Positions 49,201 through 57,105 of a stretch of DNA of 64,000 nt are shown piece by piece. The number at the start of each line of letters is the position of its first letter. Within the stretch, counting starts at the first letter, position 1. The stretch covers positions 1,426,001-1,490,000 of the forward strand of contig NC_013739.1 in the NCBI RefSeq assembly GCF_000025265.1, in the 5' to 3' direction. The notes under the pieces were generated by a model. The model was not told where the DNA came from, did not search any database, and worked only from the letters and a program-made list of their open reading frames with translations. Position numbers and translations under genes: made by a program. Source of the stretch: Conexibacter woesei DSM 14684 (lineage in GTDB: Bacteria > Actinomycetota > Thermoleophilia > Solirubrobacterales > Solirubrobacteraceae).

Positions 49201-49911
49201 AGAGTGGGCGGGACCGACGCGGACGGCACGTCGTTCGACGACTTCCTCGTCAGCCGCAACGAGTGCAGCGACGAGGTGCTCGTGCCGGGCGCCTCGTGCA
49301 AGATCGGCCTGCGCTTCTCGCCCGCGCGGCAGGACGTGACCTCGAACGCGACGCTGGTCGTGAAGACGAACACGGCGAGCGGCGAGCTGTCGGTGCCGCT
49401 GTCGGGCACCAGCACCGCGCTCCCCACCGGCCCCGGCGGTGACGATGGCTCGGATGGCGCCGACGGTGCCGACGGCGCGAGAGGAGACGCCGGCGCCGCG
49501 GGCAGAGACGGCGCTGGTGGCCCTGTCGGGCCCGCGGGCCCGCTCGGACCGATCGGCCCGAAGGGCGACACCGGCGTGCCGGGCAGAGACGGCACGTTCT
49601 CGCTGAGCACCACCCGTTCCACCGCGACGAGAGTCCGCCGCGGCCGCACCGCGACCGTGTCGCTGCGCGTCAGGAACGGCACCGCCGCGGCGTTCGACGG
49701 CTCGACGCTGACCGCGTCGGCGCCGAAGGCGCTCGAGGCCCACGGCCGCACGGTCAAGCTGGGGCGTCTCCGCGCCGGCGAGTCGCGCACGGTCCGTCTG
49801 CGCCTGACGATCGGCCGCACCGCCCGCGTCGGCACGCACGTCGTCACGGTCCGCATGCGGGTCGGCCGCGAGACGGTGACGCAGACAGTCCAGCTGCGCG
49901 TCACGCGGTAG
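46216..49911 (+). CDS. Large secreted LRR / collagen-like surface protein
   Basis: A 1231-aa exported protein. The signal peptide (about 1-45) is followed by internalin-like leucine-rich repeats (about 50-265; LAGLTNLTSLHLQS, LASLTNLTSLNLTNNAIS). Ig-like modules come next (about 390-480), then a beta-propeller-like region (about 610-900; VLLATSDASTAIAVGDGHLL). An ASPM/Hydin-like domain (about 960-1070; FPAQAAQTTGAPRIVTVTNS) precedes collagen triplets (GDDGSDGADGADGARGDAG) and a C-terminal beta domain. No LPXTG motif or TM anchor is visible. It probably acts as an adhesin or matrix protein. Confidence 0.82.
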   Translation: MSPRSSSRPGCRAVFAGIAAALTLTGGLTLAPAQLPLAPVAAHAADTDIVNIPDANLKARLNTRLGSGRPATQDITVGEAASLFGSYSLTGPFADLTGLEAFTNVRGITIAGISARQASTYTSLAPLAGLTNLTSLHLQSGKARNLRPLAGLTNLAALTVQGQGVTNPTPLASLTNLTSLNLTNNAISDASRLPQLLNLTTLDLTRNRITNPAPLVGKVDPAKIRTLGLAVNRIADASSLAVLGDSRLVDYTSSGEGLLLSSNRITDFTPFDSWSRPPSWDQTDSQQLYVGAYQPGGVVLPALRQSAAITDSLKVEPSSVGSYDPATGRVTLADESAASVELMSMVPGDSSPQPRWTVNFSDPPVAPVDGTPPTVTGTSEVWSTLQVTDPGTLGAEPDEPACSPSSLRYQWLSDGVEIVANPHVTDPDSDTIHPGAGLPIGPTYTVWPRDLGRRLSVRVTCADASGQGTSAPTPVVTNGEAEKPVIGTLDGGQVRVDSSSTASLLVAGRSGVALDPDGTRVPFHVAQLGADGRLTDPSQLRLSATAANEHNDPNRDPATVLAPGDIEFGGSGSNRWVVLRPKKETAEPSGGSIAPPLRVTVTVTGPSGKTEQVSFIYEVSRATTPTSRVLLATSDASTAIAVGDGHLLVADDERAPIRLYDARVSGRELTTFTPGPTGGEVDFESAARKGDAIYWLGSHGNRKDGGGQASRHRIYRTRLTGRGPNARIEPVGTPYQRLRTDLAEWDRTEHDGSLGLYAAGVGKIPPDRLNGFNIEGAEFSPDGSSLYLGFRSPVVPPESGGRALIVPLENVEELTAGTARAAEFGDPILLDLDGQSIREIRKNAAGEYLILSATAGLPTAATEQALWAWDGDPHVAPVRLTTHVARDLEPDHADNAGAWEGIGEVPARLAPGQQVRLLMDQGYVELYGSGVENKDDSNDWTRKSRTDLVELTGAVGTLAASSATSIAFPAQAAQTTGAPRIVTVTNSGSGKLRIGRVGGTDADGTSFDDFLVSRNECSDEVLVPGASCKIGLRFSPARQDVTSNATLVVKTNTASGELSVPLSGTSTALPTGPGGDDGSDGADGADGARGDAGAAGRDGAGGPVGPAGPLGPIGPKGDTGVPGRDGTFSLSTTRSTATRVRRGRTATVSLRVRNGTAAAFDGSTLTASAPKALEAHGRTVKLGRLRAGESRTVRLRLTIGRTARVGTHVVTVRMRVGRETVTQTVQLRVTR

Positions 49912-49957
49912 GCAGCGCATGTCGAGAACGGGCGGTCGGCTCCGACTCATGGGCACC

Positions 49958-49976
49958 GGCGGCCAAAGGGGCCGCC
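49958..49976 (+). terminator. Hairpin between the LRR gene and the DHFR-like gene
   Basis: GGCGGCC (49958-49964) pairs perfectly with GGCCGCC (49970-49976) over a 5-nt loop. No T-run. Confidence 0.4.
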
Positions 49977-49998
49977 AACACGCAGAGGAGCACGAACG

Positions 49999-50721
49999 AT
50001 GACCAAGGTGACCGCCCAGATGTCGGTGTCCCTCGACGGCTTCTACACCGGACCGCGGGACACGCGGAACCCCAAGGAGATGAGTGGCTGGATGCGGGGC
50101 CCCGAGGCGCCCGGCTTCTTCCGGATCACCCGCTGGGCCGTCGACGCCATGGGCTGGCGTGAGCGGATGGGCTTCGCCGGCGGCGAGCAGTCGATCAACT
50201 CGGAGATCATCGAGGAGACGTTCGCGGCGGCCGGTGCCTACGTCATGGGCCGGCGCATGTTCGACGCCGGCGAGGTCCCCTGGGGCGAGGAGCCGCCGTT
50301 CCACGCACCGGTGTTCGTCGTCACCCACCGTACCCGGGACGTCCTCGAACGCCAGGGTGGTACCTCCTTCACCTTTGTCACCGAAGGACTCGAGCGGGCC
50401 GTCGAGTTGGCCCGGGACGCTGCCGGCAGCAAGGACGTGGCGGTGGCCGGCGGCGGGGAGCTTCTGCGCCAGGTGCTGAGCGCCGGGCTGCTCGACCAGC
50501 TCGAGTTGCACATCGCCCCGGTGCTGCTGGGCGACGGCCAGCGCCTGTTCGATCCCAGCCTCGGCCTCGGCGCCGACGACGGCATCGAGCTGGTCCCGAC
50601 CCGGGTCGTCGAGGCGCCTGAGGTCACCCACATTCGCTATACCGTCACCGGGCGGTCGAAGCTGGTGCTGGACGATCGCGGCGCCAGCGGCGACCTGGTC
50701 GGACCGGCCCAGCCGGAGTAG
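49999..50721 (+). CDS. RibD C-terminal / dihydrofolate-reductase-like protein
   Basis: A 240-aa NADPH-type reductase-fold protein. MTKVTAQMSVSLDGFYTGPR is the family N-terminus, and VAVAGGGELLRQVLSAGLLD with LHIAPVLLGDGQRLF the nucleotide-binding half. The substrate is unknown. It has an AGAGGAG ribosome-binding site and precedes a YCII gene by 17 nt. Unlike its neighbours I see no AGA arginine codons, which suggests recent acquisition from another high-GC actinobacterium. Confidence 0.85.
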   Translation: MTKVTAQMSVSLDGFYTGPRDTRNPKEMSGWMRGPEAPGFFRITRWAVDAMGWRERMGFAGGEQSINSEIIEETFAAAGAYVMGRRMFDAGEVPWGEEPPFHAPVFVVTHRTRDVLERQGGTSFTFVTEGLERAVELARDAAGSKDVAVAGGGELLRQVLSAGLLDQLELHIAPVLLGDGQRLFDPSLGLGADDGIELVPTRVVEAPEVTHIRYTVTGRSKLVLDDRGASGDLVGPAQPE

Positions 50722-50738
50722 CGAGAGAGGAGCGAGCT

Positions 50739-51101
50739 GTGAAGTACATGCTGCTGATCTACGGCAACGAGGAAGCGTTCAACTCGGTGGGTGCGGAGAC
50801 GCTCGCCGAGATCATCCGCGAGACCGATGCCCTCAACCGGGAGCTGGTCGAGTCGGGTGAGCTGGTCGGCGGCTATGGCGTGGCCGACCAGGTGAACGCC
50901 AAGATGGTCCGGGTCACCGCCGGGACGCCGGTGGTGACCGACGGCCCCTACGCCGAGGCCAAGGAGTACCTCGGCAGCTTCACGATCCTCGACTGCGACA
51001 GCATGGAACGGGCTCTGGAGATCGCGGCCCGCAACCCATCGGCGCGCTACTGGGGTGTCGAGGTCCGGCCACTCGTGCACGAGGCCGACGTCGAGCGGTG
51101 A
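50739..51101 (+). CDS. YCII-related (DGPF-type) protein
   Basis: A 120-aa protein. MKYMLLIYGNEEAF and TDGPYAEAKEYLGSFTILD (DGPF-type motif) identify the YCII/DGPF fold, often encoded next to ECF sigma factors or DHFR-like proteins; here only the DHFR-like gene is adjacent. GTG start after GAGAGGAGCG. It forms a two-gene unit with 49999-50721. Function unknown. Confidence 0.85.
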   Translation: MKYMLLIYGNEEAFNSVGAETLAEIIRETDALNRELVESGELVGGYGVADQVNAKMVRVTAGTPVVTDGPYAEAKEYLGSFTILDCDSMERALEIAARNPSARYWGVEVRPLVHEADVER

Positions 51102-51114
51102 CCGTCGGCTTGCG

Positions 51115-51687
51115 CTAGCGCCGTACGCGGTAGCGCAGGCTGACGACGCCCGACTGCCGGAACGTGCGCGTCGCCTCCAGCTCGAGACCGACGCGGTCGC
51201 GCAGCTCGGGCAGCAGCGGCGTGCCCTCGCCGATCAGCACGGGGTAGACGAGCACCTCGATCTGGTCGACCAGCTCCGCGCGCATCAGCGACGCGGCGAG
51301 GTGGGCGCCGCCGACGGTGATCAGGCCGTCGGTTTCGCGTTTGATCCGGGCGACCTCCTCGGCGGCGTCGCCTCTGACGAGGCGCGCGTTGCCGGTGACG
51401 GCATCGAGCGTGTTGGAGAAGACGACCTTCGGCGACTCGCGCCAGACGCGCGCGTACTGCGCGACCTCGGGGGCGGCGTTCGGGTCCTCGTCGGCTGTCG
51501 GCCAGTAGGACTCCATCAGCTCGAACAGCCTGCGGCCGTAGAGGCTGACGACGGTCGCCGCCTCCATCTCGTTCATGTAGGTGTGCGCCTCGGGGTCCGG
51601 GGCGGTCCAGGAGATGTCGTGGCCGGGGGCCTCCATGAAGCCGTCGAGCGAGACCTGCATGGCGTAGAGCAGCGTGGCGTTGGTCAT
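51115..51687 (-). CDS. Dihydrofolate-reductase-like (RibD C-terminal) protein
   Basis: A 190-aa protein of the same fold as the 49999 product, but clearly not a recent duplicate. ATLLYAMQVSLDGFMEAPGH is the N-terminus and GLITVGGAHLAASLMRAELV with YPVLIGEGTPLLPEL the core. It is convergent with the YCII gene (13-nt gap). It contains AGA codons, unlike the DHFR-YCII pair. Confidence 0.83.
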   Translation of the reverse strand: MTNATLLYAMQVSLDGFMEAPGHDISWTAPDPEAHTYMNEMEAATVVSLYGRRLFELMESYWPTADEDPNAAPEVAQYARVWRESPKVVFSNTLDAVTGNARLVRGDAAEEVARIKRETDGLITVGGAHLAASLMRAELVDQIEVLVYPVLIGEGTPLLPELRDRVGLELEATRTFRQSGVVSLRYRVRR

Positions 51688-51800
51688 GCGCGAAGAGACT
51701 GCCAGGGGCGCCGGAACTCATCGGCGCTCCGCATGGGGGCTATCGCGCCATAGGGAGTGCGTCTTCGACAGGCAGGCGATGTCGTCGTAGCGTCGGCGTC

Positions 51801-52550
51801 ATGGAATTCACGGACAAGATCGCCCTCGTCACCGGGGGCACGAGCGGCATGGGGCTTGCGGCCGCGCGCCGCCTGCTGGACGGTGGGGCGACCGTTGTCA
51901 TCACGGGCCGTGACGACGCACGGCTCGCGGCGGCGGCGCTGGAGCTCGGCGACCCGCAGCGGTTGCTCACCGTGCGGGCGGACGTCTCCGTCGCAGCCGA
52001 CGCCGACCGCACCACGGCCGCGATCGCCGAACGCTTCGGGCACCTCGACATCGTCTTCGCCAACGCCGGAATCGCCCTCTTCAAGCCGTTTGACGTGCTC
52101 GGAGACGCTGAGGCCGACCGCCTGCTCGACATCAACGTCAAGGGCGTGCTGCTGACCTTGCGGCGTTCCCTGCCGCTGCTCGCCGACGGCGGCGCGATCG
52201 TGCTCAACGCATCCTGGACCGCCCACCGCGGCCTCGCCGGCGGCTCCGTCTACGCCGCCAGCAAGGCCGCGGTCGCGAGCCTCGCACGGTCGCTCGCGGC
52301 CGAGCTGGCGCCTCGCGGCATCCGCGTCAACGCCGTCAGCCCCGGCTACATCCGCACCGACATGTTCGTGACGGCGGTGCCCGACAACGTGGCCGAGGGC
52401 GCCGTGCGCAAGCAGATCGCGCTCGGCCGCATCGGCACGGCCGAGGAGGTCGCCGACGCCGTCGCGTTCCTCGCCTCCGAGCAGGCGCGCTACGTGACGG
52501 GTCAGGAGCTGATCATCGACGGCGGGCTGCTCGGCGCCGTCGCCGCCTGA
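51801..52550 (+). CDS. Short-chain dehydrogenase/reductase
   Basis: A 249-aa classical SDR. The TGGTSGMG cofactor motif is at residue ~11, NAG in IVFANAGIALF, catalytic Ser in NASWTAHRG, and Y-x-x-x-K in VYAASKAAV. The C-terminal signature VTGQELIIDGGLLGAVAA is standard. Its position divergent from the DHFR-like gene and convergent (49-bp overlap) with a LysR gene does not reveal the substrate. Confidence 0.9.
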   Translation: MEFTDKIALVTGGTSGMGLAAARRLLDGGATVVITGRDDARLAAAALELGDPQRLLTVRADVSVAADADRTTAAIAERFGHLDIVFANAGIALFKPFDVLGDAEADRLLDINVKGVLLTLRRSLPLLADGGAIVLNASWTAHRGLAGGSVYAASKAAVASLARSLAAELAPRGIRVNAVSPGYIRTDMFVTAVPDNVAEGAVRKQIALGRIGTAEEVADAVAFLASEQARYVTGQELIIDGGLLGAVAA

Positions 52551-53398
52551 GCGGCGAGTCGGTCGACCAGCTCTCGCGCGGCCGGCGTCCACGGCCCGTT
52601 CCCGAACGCGGCACAGAGGCAGGTGGGCGCCTCGGCGACCGGCACGCCTCGCAGGCCGTCGCGGCCGGCGAGCGCGGCAGGGTCGACGAGCGCGACGCCG
52701 GCGCCCGCCGCGACGAGCGCGAGCAAGGCGTCGAGGTGGCTGGCGAGCAGCAGGGTGCCGGGCTCGACACCGGCATCCGCGAGTGCCGCCGTCGCGCGGT
52801 CGCCGTCCTGGTCGAGCGCGATCCACGTCCGGTCCGCCAGATCCGCGAGCGCGACGCCGTCGTGCAGACGCTCGTCGTCGGCGTCGGCCGCAGTGGCGAG
52901 CACCAGCTCGCGCTCGCCGAGCGCGGTCACCGGTCCCTCCCAGGCCGCGGGCGGCGGACCGACCGCCACGACGCGTTCGCCCTCGAGGATCAGCTCGTGC
53001 AGCCGCGCGGCGTCGGCGTGGACGTGGAGGCGGACCGTCAGCTGCGGCCGCGCGGCGCGCAGCGACGCGATCGCGCGCGCGACCGGCTCCAGCGGCGTCC
53101 CGCCGACCACCGCGACGCACAGCGCGTCAGGACCGTCGACGAGCGCGTTCCCGGCGAGCGTGCGACCGTCCGCGACGGCCTGTACCGCCACACGCGCCTT
53201 GGGCAGCAGCGCCCGTCCGGCGGCGGTCAGCCGCACGCCCTGCGGGAGGCGTTCCAGCAGCGGCCCGCCCAGCTCCCGCTCGAGCGCACGGATCTGCTGC
53301 GAGAGCGACGGCTGGGCGACGTGCTCGCGCCGCGCCGCGCCCGTGAACGACCCGGTCTCGACGACGGCGACGAAGTACGCGAGCTGAGTGAGGGTCAC
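52502..53398 (-). CDS. LysR-family transcriptional regulator
   Basis: A 298-aa regulator from GTG 53398 (MTLTQLAYFVAVVETGSFTG), with GTG 53407 as an alternative. The helix-turn-helix continues VAQPSLSQQIRALERELG, and the effector domain reads LCVAVVGGTPLEPVARAIAS. The 3' end overlaps the convergent SDR gene by 49 bp, so the two messages are antisense there. It may regulate the SDR. Confidence 0.83.
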   Translation of the reverse strand: MTLTQLAYFVAVVETGSFTGAARREHVAQPSLSQQIRALERELGGPLLERLPQGVRLTAAGRALLPKARVAVQAVADGRTLAGNALVDGPDALCVAVVGGTPLEPVARAIASLRAARPQLTVRLHVHADAARLHELILEGERVVAVGPPPAAWEGPVTALGERELVLATAADADDERLHDGVALADLADRTWIALDQDGDRATAALADAGVEPGTLLLASHLDALLALVAAGAGVALVDPAALAGRDGLRGVPVAEAPTCLCAAFGNGPWTPAARELVDRLAAQAATAPSSPPSMISS

Positions 53399-53428
53399 AC
53401 GCCACACGCTAGCGGGCCGCCGCTCAGC

Positions 53429-54142
53429 CTACGCGGAGCCGATGTAGAAGCGCCGCAGGTGCTCGCCGGACAAGCGCCGCGCGGCGTCGCCGTCGCGGTC
53501 GAGCACGGCTTGCAGGATGCCCTCGTGCTCGGCGATCAGCTGGGCGAGGGTCGGGCGCGGGTCGGCGAGCGACTTCAAGTGCGACAACAACGCTTTGGAC
53601 ACCGTGTCGCGCACGGCGAGCATCACGATCGTCAGCGCCTCGCTGCCGGACGCCCGCACCAGCTCGAGGTGGAAGCGCATGTCGGCGAGCTCGAACGCCT
53701 CGACGTCGGCGCCCGCCGCGCGCATCAGCGCGATCTGATCGCGCACGGTCGTGAGGTCGGGCTGCGGGTCGCTCGTCGCGACCTGCTCGGCGCCCGCACC
53801 CTCGAGCGTGGCGCCGAGGCCGATCAGGTCGTCGAGCGGCACGCGTCCGAGCCGCAGCAGGTGCACGAGCGTGTCGCGCAGCGGTTCGGTCGTCAGCGCG
53901 TCGGGCGCGACGACCCGCAGCGGCAACGTCGGGCCGGTCGCGACGGCCAGACCTCTGGTCTGCAGCGCGCGCAGCGCCTCGCGGACCGTCGTGCGGCCGA
54001 CGCCGAAGCGCTCGCAGAGCTCGCGCTCGGGCGGCAGCGCGCTGCCCGGGGGCATCTCTCCGCTGAGGATCGCCTCGCGAAGCGCGTCGGCGACCTGCTC
54101 GTAGACGGGGCGCCGCTCCAGCTGCTGTGGAGCGAAGGTCAT
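53429..54142 (-). CDS. GntR/FadR-family regulator coupled to vanS
   Basis: A 237-aa regulator. The winged helix reads PVYEQVADALREAILSGEMP, then PPERELCERFGVGRTTVREA. The FCD ligand domain follows (FELADMRFHLELVRASGSEA, LAQLIAEHEGILQAVLDRDG). Its ATG overlaps the vanS stop (ATGA), making it the third cistron of a vanR-vanS-gntR unit. FCD domains often bind small organic acids with a metal. A D-lactate or related signal is conceivable because VanH makes D-lactate, but this is speculation. Confidence 0.85.
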   Translation of the reverse strand: MTFAPQQLERRPVYEQVADALREAILSGEMPPGSALPPERELCERFGVGRTTVREALRALQTRGLAVATGPTLPLRVVAPDALTTEPLRDTLVHLLRLGRVPLDDLIGLGATLEGAGAEQVATSDPQPDLTTVRDQIALMRAAGADVEAFELADMRFHLELVRASGSEALTIVMLAVRDTVSKALLSHLKSLADPRPTLAQLIAEHEGILQAVLDRDGDAARRLSGEHLRRFYIGSA

Positions 54143-55296
54143 GGCGGCGGGACGTCGTCGGCTGCCGCGCTGGTCGGTGCGGTCCGCCCATGCTGATCCA
54201 CAGGCGCGGCGGGGAGTTGCACCGTGACGCTGAGCCCCCCGGCGGCACGGGGGGAGAGCGTGAGGGTCCCGTCGTGCGCTTGGGCGATGCTCTTGACGAT
54301 CGCCAGGCCGAGGCCGACACCGCCGTGGTCGCTGCGGATGCGTTTGGAGCCGCGCTGAAACGGCTCGGCGAGCATGGTGACCAGCTGCGGGGTGAGCTGC
54401 TCGCCGGTGTTCTCGATCGTGAGCGCCACGTTCTCGGAGCTCGCGCTGGTCGTGACCCATACGGTGCCGTGGTCGGGCAGGTTGTGGACGATCGCGTTGT
54501 GCACGAGGTTCGTCGCCAGCTGCAGCAGGAGCGCGGGTGAGCCGCTCGCGGGCGCCGCGTTGCCGGAGGTCTCGATCGTGAGGCCACGCCCTTCTGCGAG
54601 GGGGAGCAGCGTCTCGGTGGCCTCCTCGGCAATGAGGGACAGGTCGACGTGCTCGCGGGTGAAGGACCGCTGGTCGGCGCGGCTGAGCACCAGCAACGCT
54701 TCGGTGAGGTCGATCGCCCGGGTGTTGACGAAGTGGAGGCGGTCGACCAGCTCGCCGTCGGCATGGTCCGGATCGTTGCGGGCGACGTCGAGCAACGCCT
54801 GCGTGATCGCCAGCGGGGTGCGCAGCTCGTGGGAGGCGTTGGCGGCGAATCGCTGCTGCTCGGCGACGTGTGCCTCCAAGCGCGCGAGCATGCTGTCGAA
54901 GGCGTCGGCGAGCTCGCGGAACTCGTCTCGGGGGCCCTGCAGCCGGATCCGATGCGAGAGCGAGCCGCCCGCGGCCATCCGTGTGGCATCCGTGATGCGG
55001 CCCAGCGGGGCGAGCATGCGGCCGGCGAGAATCCACCCTCCCACCAGACCGAACACCAGCAGGAACACCAGCACGACGACGGTCGCCGCGCCGAAGACGC
55101 GTGGGCCGAAGTTCGATGGGTCGAGGACGCGCGGGAAGTCGGAGAGCCTGGGAACGATGCTGCTCTTGGGGTAGCCTCGCAGCAGGAAGACCCACACGGC
55201 GGCGAGCAGCCAGGCGCCTGCGACCATCAGGAAGCCGGCGTAGCTGAGCGCGAGCTTGAGGCGAACGCTCAGGTCGGAGGCTCTATCCACCGTCAC
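54139..55296 (-). CDS. vanS: Glycopeptide-resistance sensor histidine kinase VanS
   Basis: A 385-aa membrane sensor kinase. Two TM segments (about 19-39 and 70-91) enclose a short extracellular loop of about 30 residues. HAMP follows (about 92-145), then the H-box with His156 (ASHELRTPLAITQA), N-box (NLVHNAIVHNLPDHG) and G-box (GGVGLGLAIVKSIAQAHDGT). The short sensor loop is like actinomycete VanS. It overlaps vanR by 14 nt and gntR by 4 nt. Assignment as VanS rests on the vanHAX context. Confidence 0.87.
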   Translation of the reverse strand: MTVDRASDLSVRLKLALSYAGFLMVAGAWLLAAVWVFLLRGYPKSSIVPRLSDFPRVLDPSNFGPRVFGAATVVVLVFLLVFGLVGGWILAGRMLAPLGRITDATRMAAGGSLSHRIRLQGPRDEFRELADAFDSMLARLEAHVAEQQRFAANASHELRTPLAITQALLDVARNDPDHADGELVDRLHFVNTRAIDLTEALLVLSRADQRSFTREHVDLSLIAEEATETLLPLAEGRGLTIETSGNAAPASGSPALLLQLATNLVHNAIVHNLPDHGTVWVTTSASSENVALTIENTGEQLTPQLVTMLAEPFQRGSKRIRSDHGGVGLGLAIVKSIAQAHDGTLTLSPRAAGGLSVTVQLPAAPVDQHGRTAPTSAAADDVPPP

Positions 55297-55978
55297 CGCC
55301 CCCGTCCCCGGCGCCCGGCGCTGCGTCGATGCGGTAGCCGGAGCCAGCGACGGTGGCGATGATCCAGGGTTCGCCGAGGCGTCTGCGCAAGGCCGAGACT
55401 GTGATGCGCACGGCGTTGGTGAACGGGTCGGCGTTCTGGTCCCACGCCCGTTCCAGCAGCTCTTCGGAGCTCACGACCCCGCCTTCGGCAGCGACGAGGA
55501 CTTCGAGCACGGCGAACTGCTTGCGCGTGAGCGCGACGTAGCGGCCGTCGCGGTAGACCTCTCGGCGGAACGGGTCCAGCCGCAGGCCAGCGATCTCCCG
55601 CACGGGCGGCCTGTGGTGCGCGCGCCGGCGGTCGAGCGCTCGGAGGCGGAGCACGAGCTCCTGGAGCTCGAACGGCTTCGTGAGGTAGTCGTCGGCGCCG
55701 AGCTCGAACCCGGTGGTCTTGTCGTCGAGGTGGTCGGCGGCGGTGAGCATGAGGATCGGCATGCCGCTGCCGGAGGCCACGATGCGTTGGGCGATCTCGT
55801 CGCCGGAGGGCCCGGGGATGTCACGGTCGAGGACGGCGATGTCGTAGGCGTTGACGCTCAGCAGCTCCACGGCGGCGTCGCCGTCACCGGCGATGTCGGC
55901 CGCGATCGCTTCCAGGCGCAGGCCGTCGCGGATCGCTTCGGCCATGTAGGGCTCGTCCTCGACGATCAAGACGCGCAC
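55283..55978 (-). CDS. vanR: Response regulator VanR (OmpR family)
   Basis: A 231-aa OmpR-type regulator. The receiver domain has the acidic pair ED in MRVLIVEDEPYM, phospho-acceptor Asp51 (AVLDRDIPG), Thr in MLTAADH and Lys in DYLTKPFELQEL. The winged helix C-domain ends RRLGEPWIIATVAGSGYRID. GTG start. It lies divergent from vanH with an intergenic region carrying GCATATC repeats spaced 11 bp, the spacing expected for OmpR-family dimers. Confidence 0.9.
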   Translation of the reverse strand: MRVLIVEDEPYMAEAIRDGLRLEAIAADIAGDGDAAVELLSVNAYDIAVLDRDIPGPSGDEIAQRIVASGSGMPILMLTAADHLDDKTTGFELGADDYLTKPFELQELVLRLRALDRRRAHHRPPVREIAGLRLDPFRREVYRDGRYVALTRKQFAVLEVLVAAEGGVVSSEELLERAWDQNADPFTNAVRITVSALRRRLGEPWIIATVAGSGYRIDAAPGAGDGGGDGG

Positions 55979-55996
55979 GCCTCCATGCTAGGAGCT

Positions 55997-56064
55997 GGCG
56001 CATATCGCCGGCATATCCAAAACCGGATATGCGCTGGCAACACCCCGCTGCCTTGACTGGACGC
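55997..56064. promoter_or_regulatory. VanR-type divergent promoter, copy 1
   Basis: GCATATC at 56000-56006 and 56011-56017 are direct repeats with 11-bp period. An inverted copy GGATATGC lies at 56025-56032, forming an 8-bp perfect inverted repeat with the second box. The next block TGGCAACACCCCGCTGCCTT leads to the vanH ATG at 56065, with no Shine-Dalgarno visible. The whole block is repeated at 60041-60108 with about 86% identity. Confidence 0.75.
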
Positions 56065-57105
56065 ATGATCCGCAGCGAACCAGCACCACCAGCGGCCCGC
56101 CGCATCCGATCGCCAGCGTCCTCGCCCTCCTCGGCGGCCTCGACCACGGGGATCACGGTCTACGGCTGCGGGGAGGACGAGGCCGCCGTGTTCGGAGCGA
56201 TGGCGCCCCGCCTCGGCGTCGTGCCGACGATCACCGAGGAAGCGGTGGCCGAAGGCACCGTCGACTTGGCGCGCGGGAACCGCTGCATCAGCATCGGTCA
56301 CAAGACGCACGTCACGAACTCCACGCTTCGTGCGCTCAGCGAAGCTGGTGTGAGGTACATCTCCACGCGAAGCGTCGGATGCAACCACGTCGACGTGCAT
56401 CACGCACGGAGCGTGGGCATCGCCGTCGAGACCGTCGCCTACTCGCCGGACAGCGTGGCCGACTACACGCTGATGCTGATGCTGATGGCGGTGCGACACG
56501 CGAAGTCCGTCATCAGGCGTGCAGACGTTCATGACTACACGCTGAGCGGCATCCGCGGGAAGGAGCTGCGCGACCTGACCGTCGGGGTGATCGGGACGGG
56601 ACGGATCGGCGGCGCGGTCATCGACCGGCTGAGCGGGTTCGGCTGCCGAACGCTCGCCCATGACACGCGGCCCACGACTGCGGCCGACTACGTCGCGCTC
56701 GGCGCATTGCTCGAGCAGAGCGACATCGTCACGCTCCATACGCCACTCACCGCGGAGACGCACCATCTGCTCGATCGCAGGCGGATCGAGCGGATGAAGC
56801 ACGGCGCGGTGGTCGTCAACACGGGACGCGGCGCCCTTGTCGACACCGAGGCGCTGGTCTCGGCCTTGGAACGCGGCAGCTTGGGCGGCGCGGCGCTGGA
56901 CGTCCTCGAAGGAGAGGAAGGGATCTTCTACGCCGACTGCAGCGACAGGCCGATCGAAAGCCCGTTGCTGCTGCGATTGCACACGCTGCCGAATGTGCTG
57001 ATCACGCCGCACACCGCCTACTACACCGACCACGCCTTGAGCGACACCGTCGAGAACAGCCTGATCAATTGCCTGCGCTTCGAAGGCAGAGACCAGCATG
57101 CATAG
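56065..57105 (+). CDS. vanH: D-lactate dehydrogenase VanH
   Basis: VanH (346 aa) reduces pyruvate to D-lactate for the resistant depsipeptide. The NAD motif is VGVIGTGRIGGAVI. Catalytic residues of the D-2-hydroxyacid dehydrogenases are visible: Arg in STRSVGCNHVD, Glu in the VLEGEEGIFY region and His in ITPHTAYYTDHAL. I chose ATG 56065 because it aligns with the start behind the second promoter copy. The ATG at 56029 would lie within the operator. The first ~30 residues are Ser/Ala/Pro-rich and unconserved. It overlaps vanA by 8 nt. Confidence 0.93.
   Translation: MIRSEPAPPAARRIRSPASSPSSAASTTGITVYGCGEDEAAVFGAMAPRLGVVPTITEEAVAEGTVDLARGNRCISIGHKTHVTNSTLRALSEAGVRYISTRSVGCNHVDVHHARSVGIAVETVAYSPDSVADYTLMLMLMAVRHAKSVIRRADVHDYTLSGIRGKELRDLTVGVIGTGRIGGAVIDRLSGFGCRTLAHDTRPTTAADYVALGALLEQSDIVTLHTPLTAETHHLLDRRRIERMKHGAVVVNTGRGALVDTEALVSALERGSLGGAALDVLEGEEGIFYADCSDRPIESPLLLRLHTLPNVLITPHTAYYTDHALSDTVENSLINCLRFEGRDQHA

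Noticed and set aside
56029-56064. Upstream ATG for vanH at 56029
   Set aside because: It lies inside the inverted VanR box, its extra residues (MRWQHPAALTGR) are encoded by promoter sequence, and the copy-2 alignment points to 56065.
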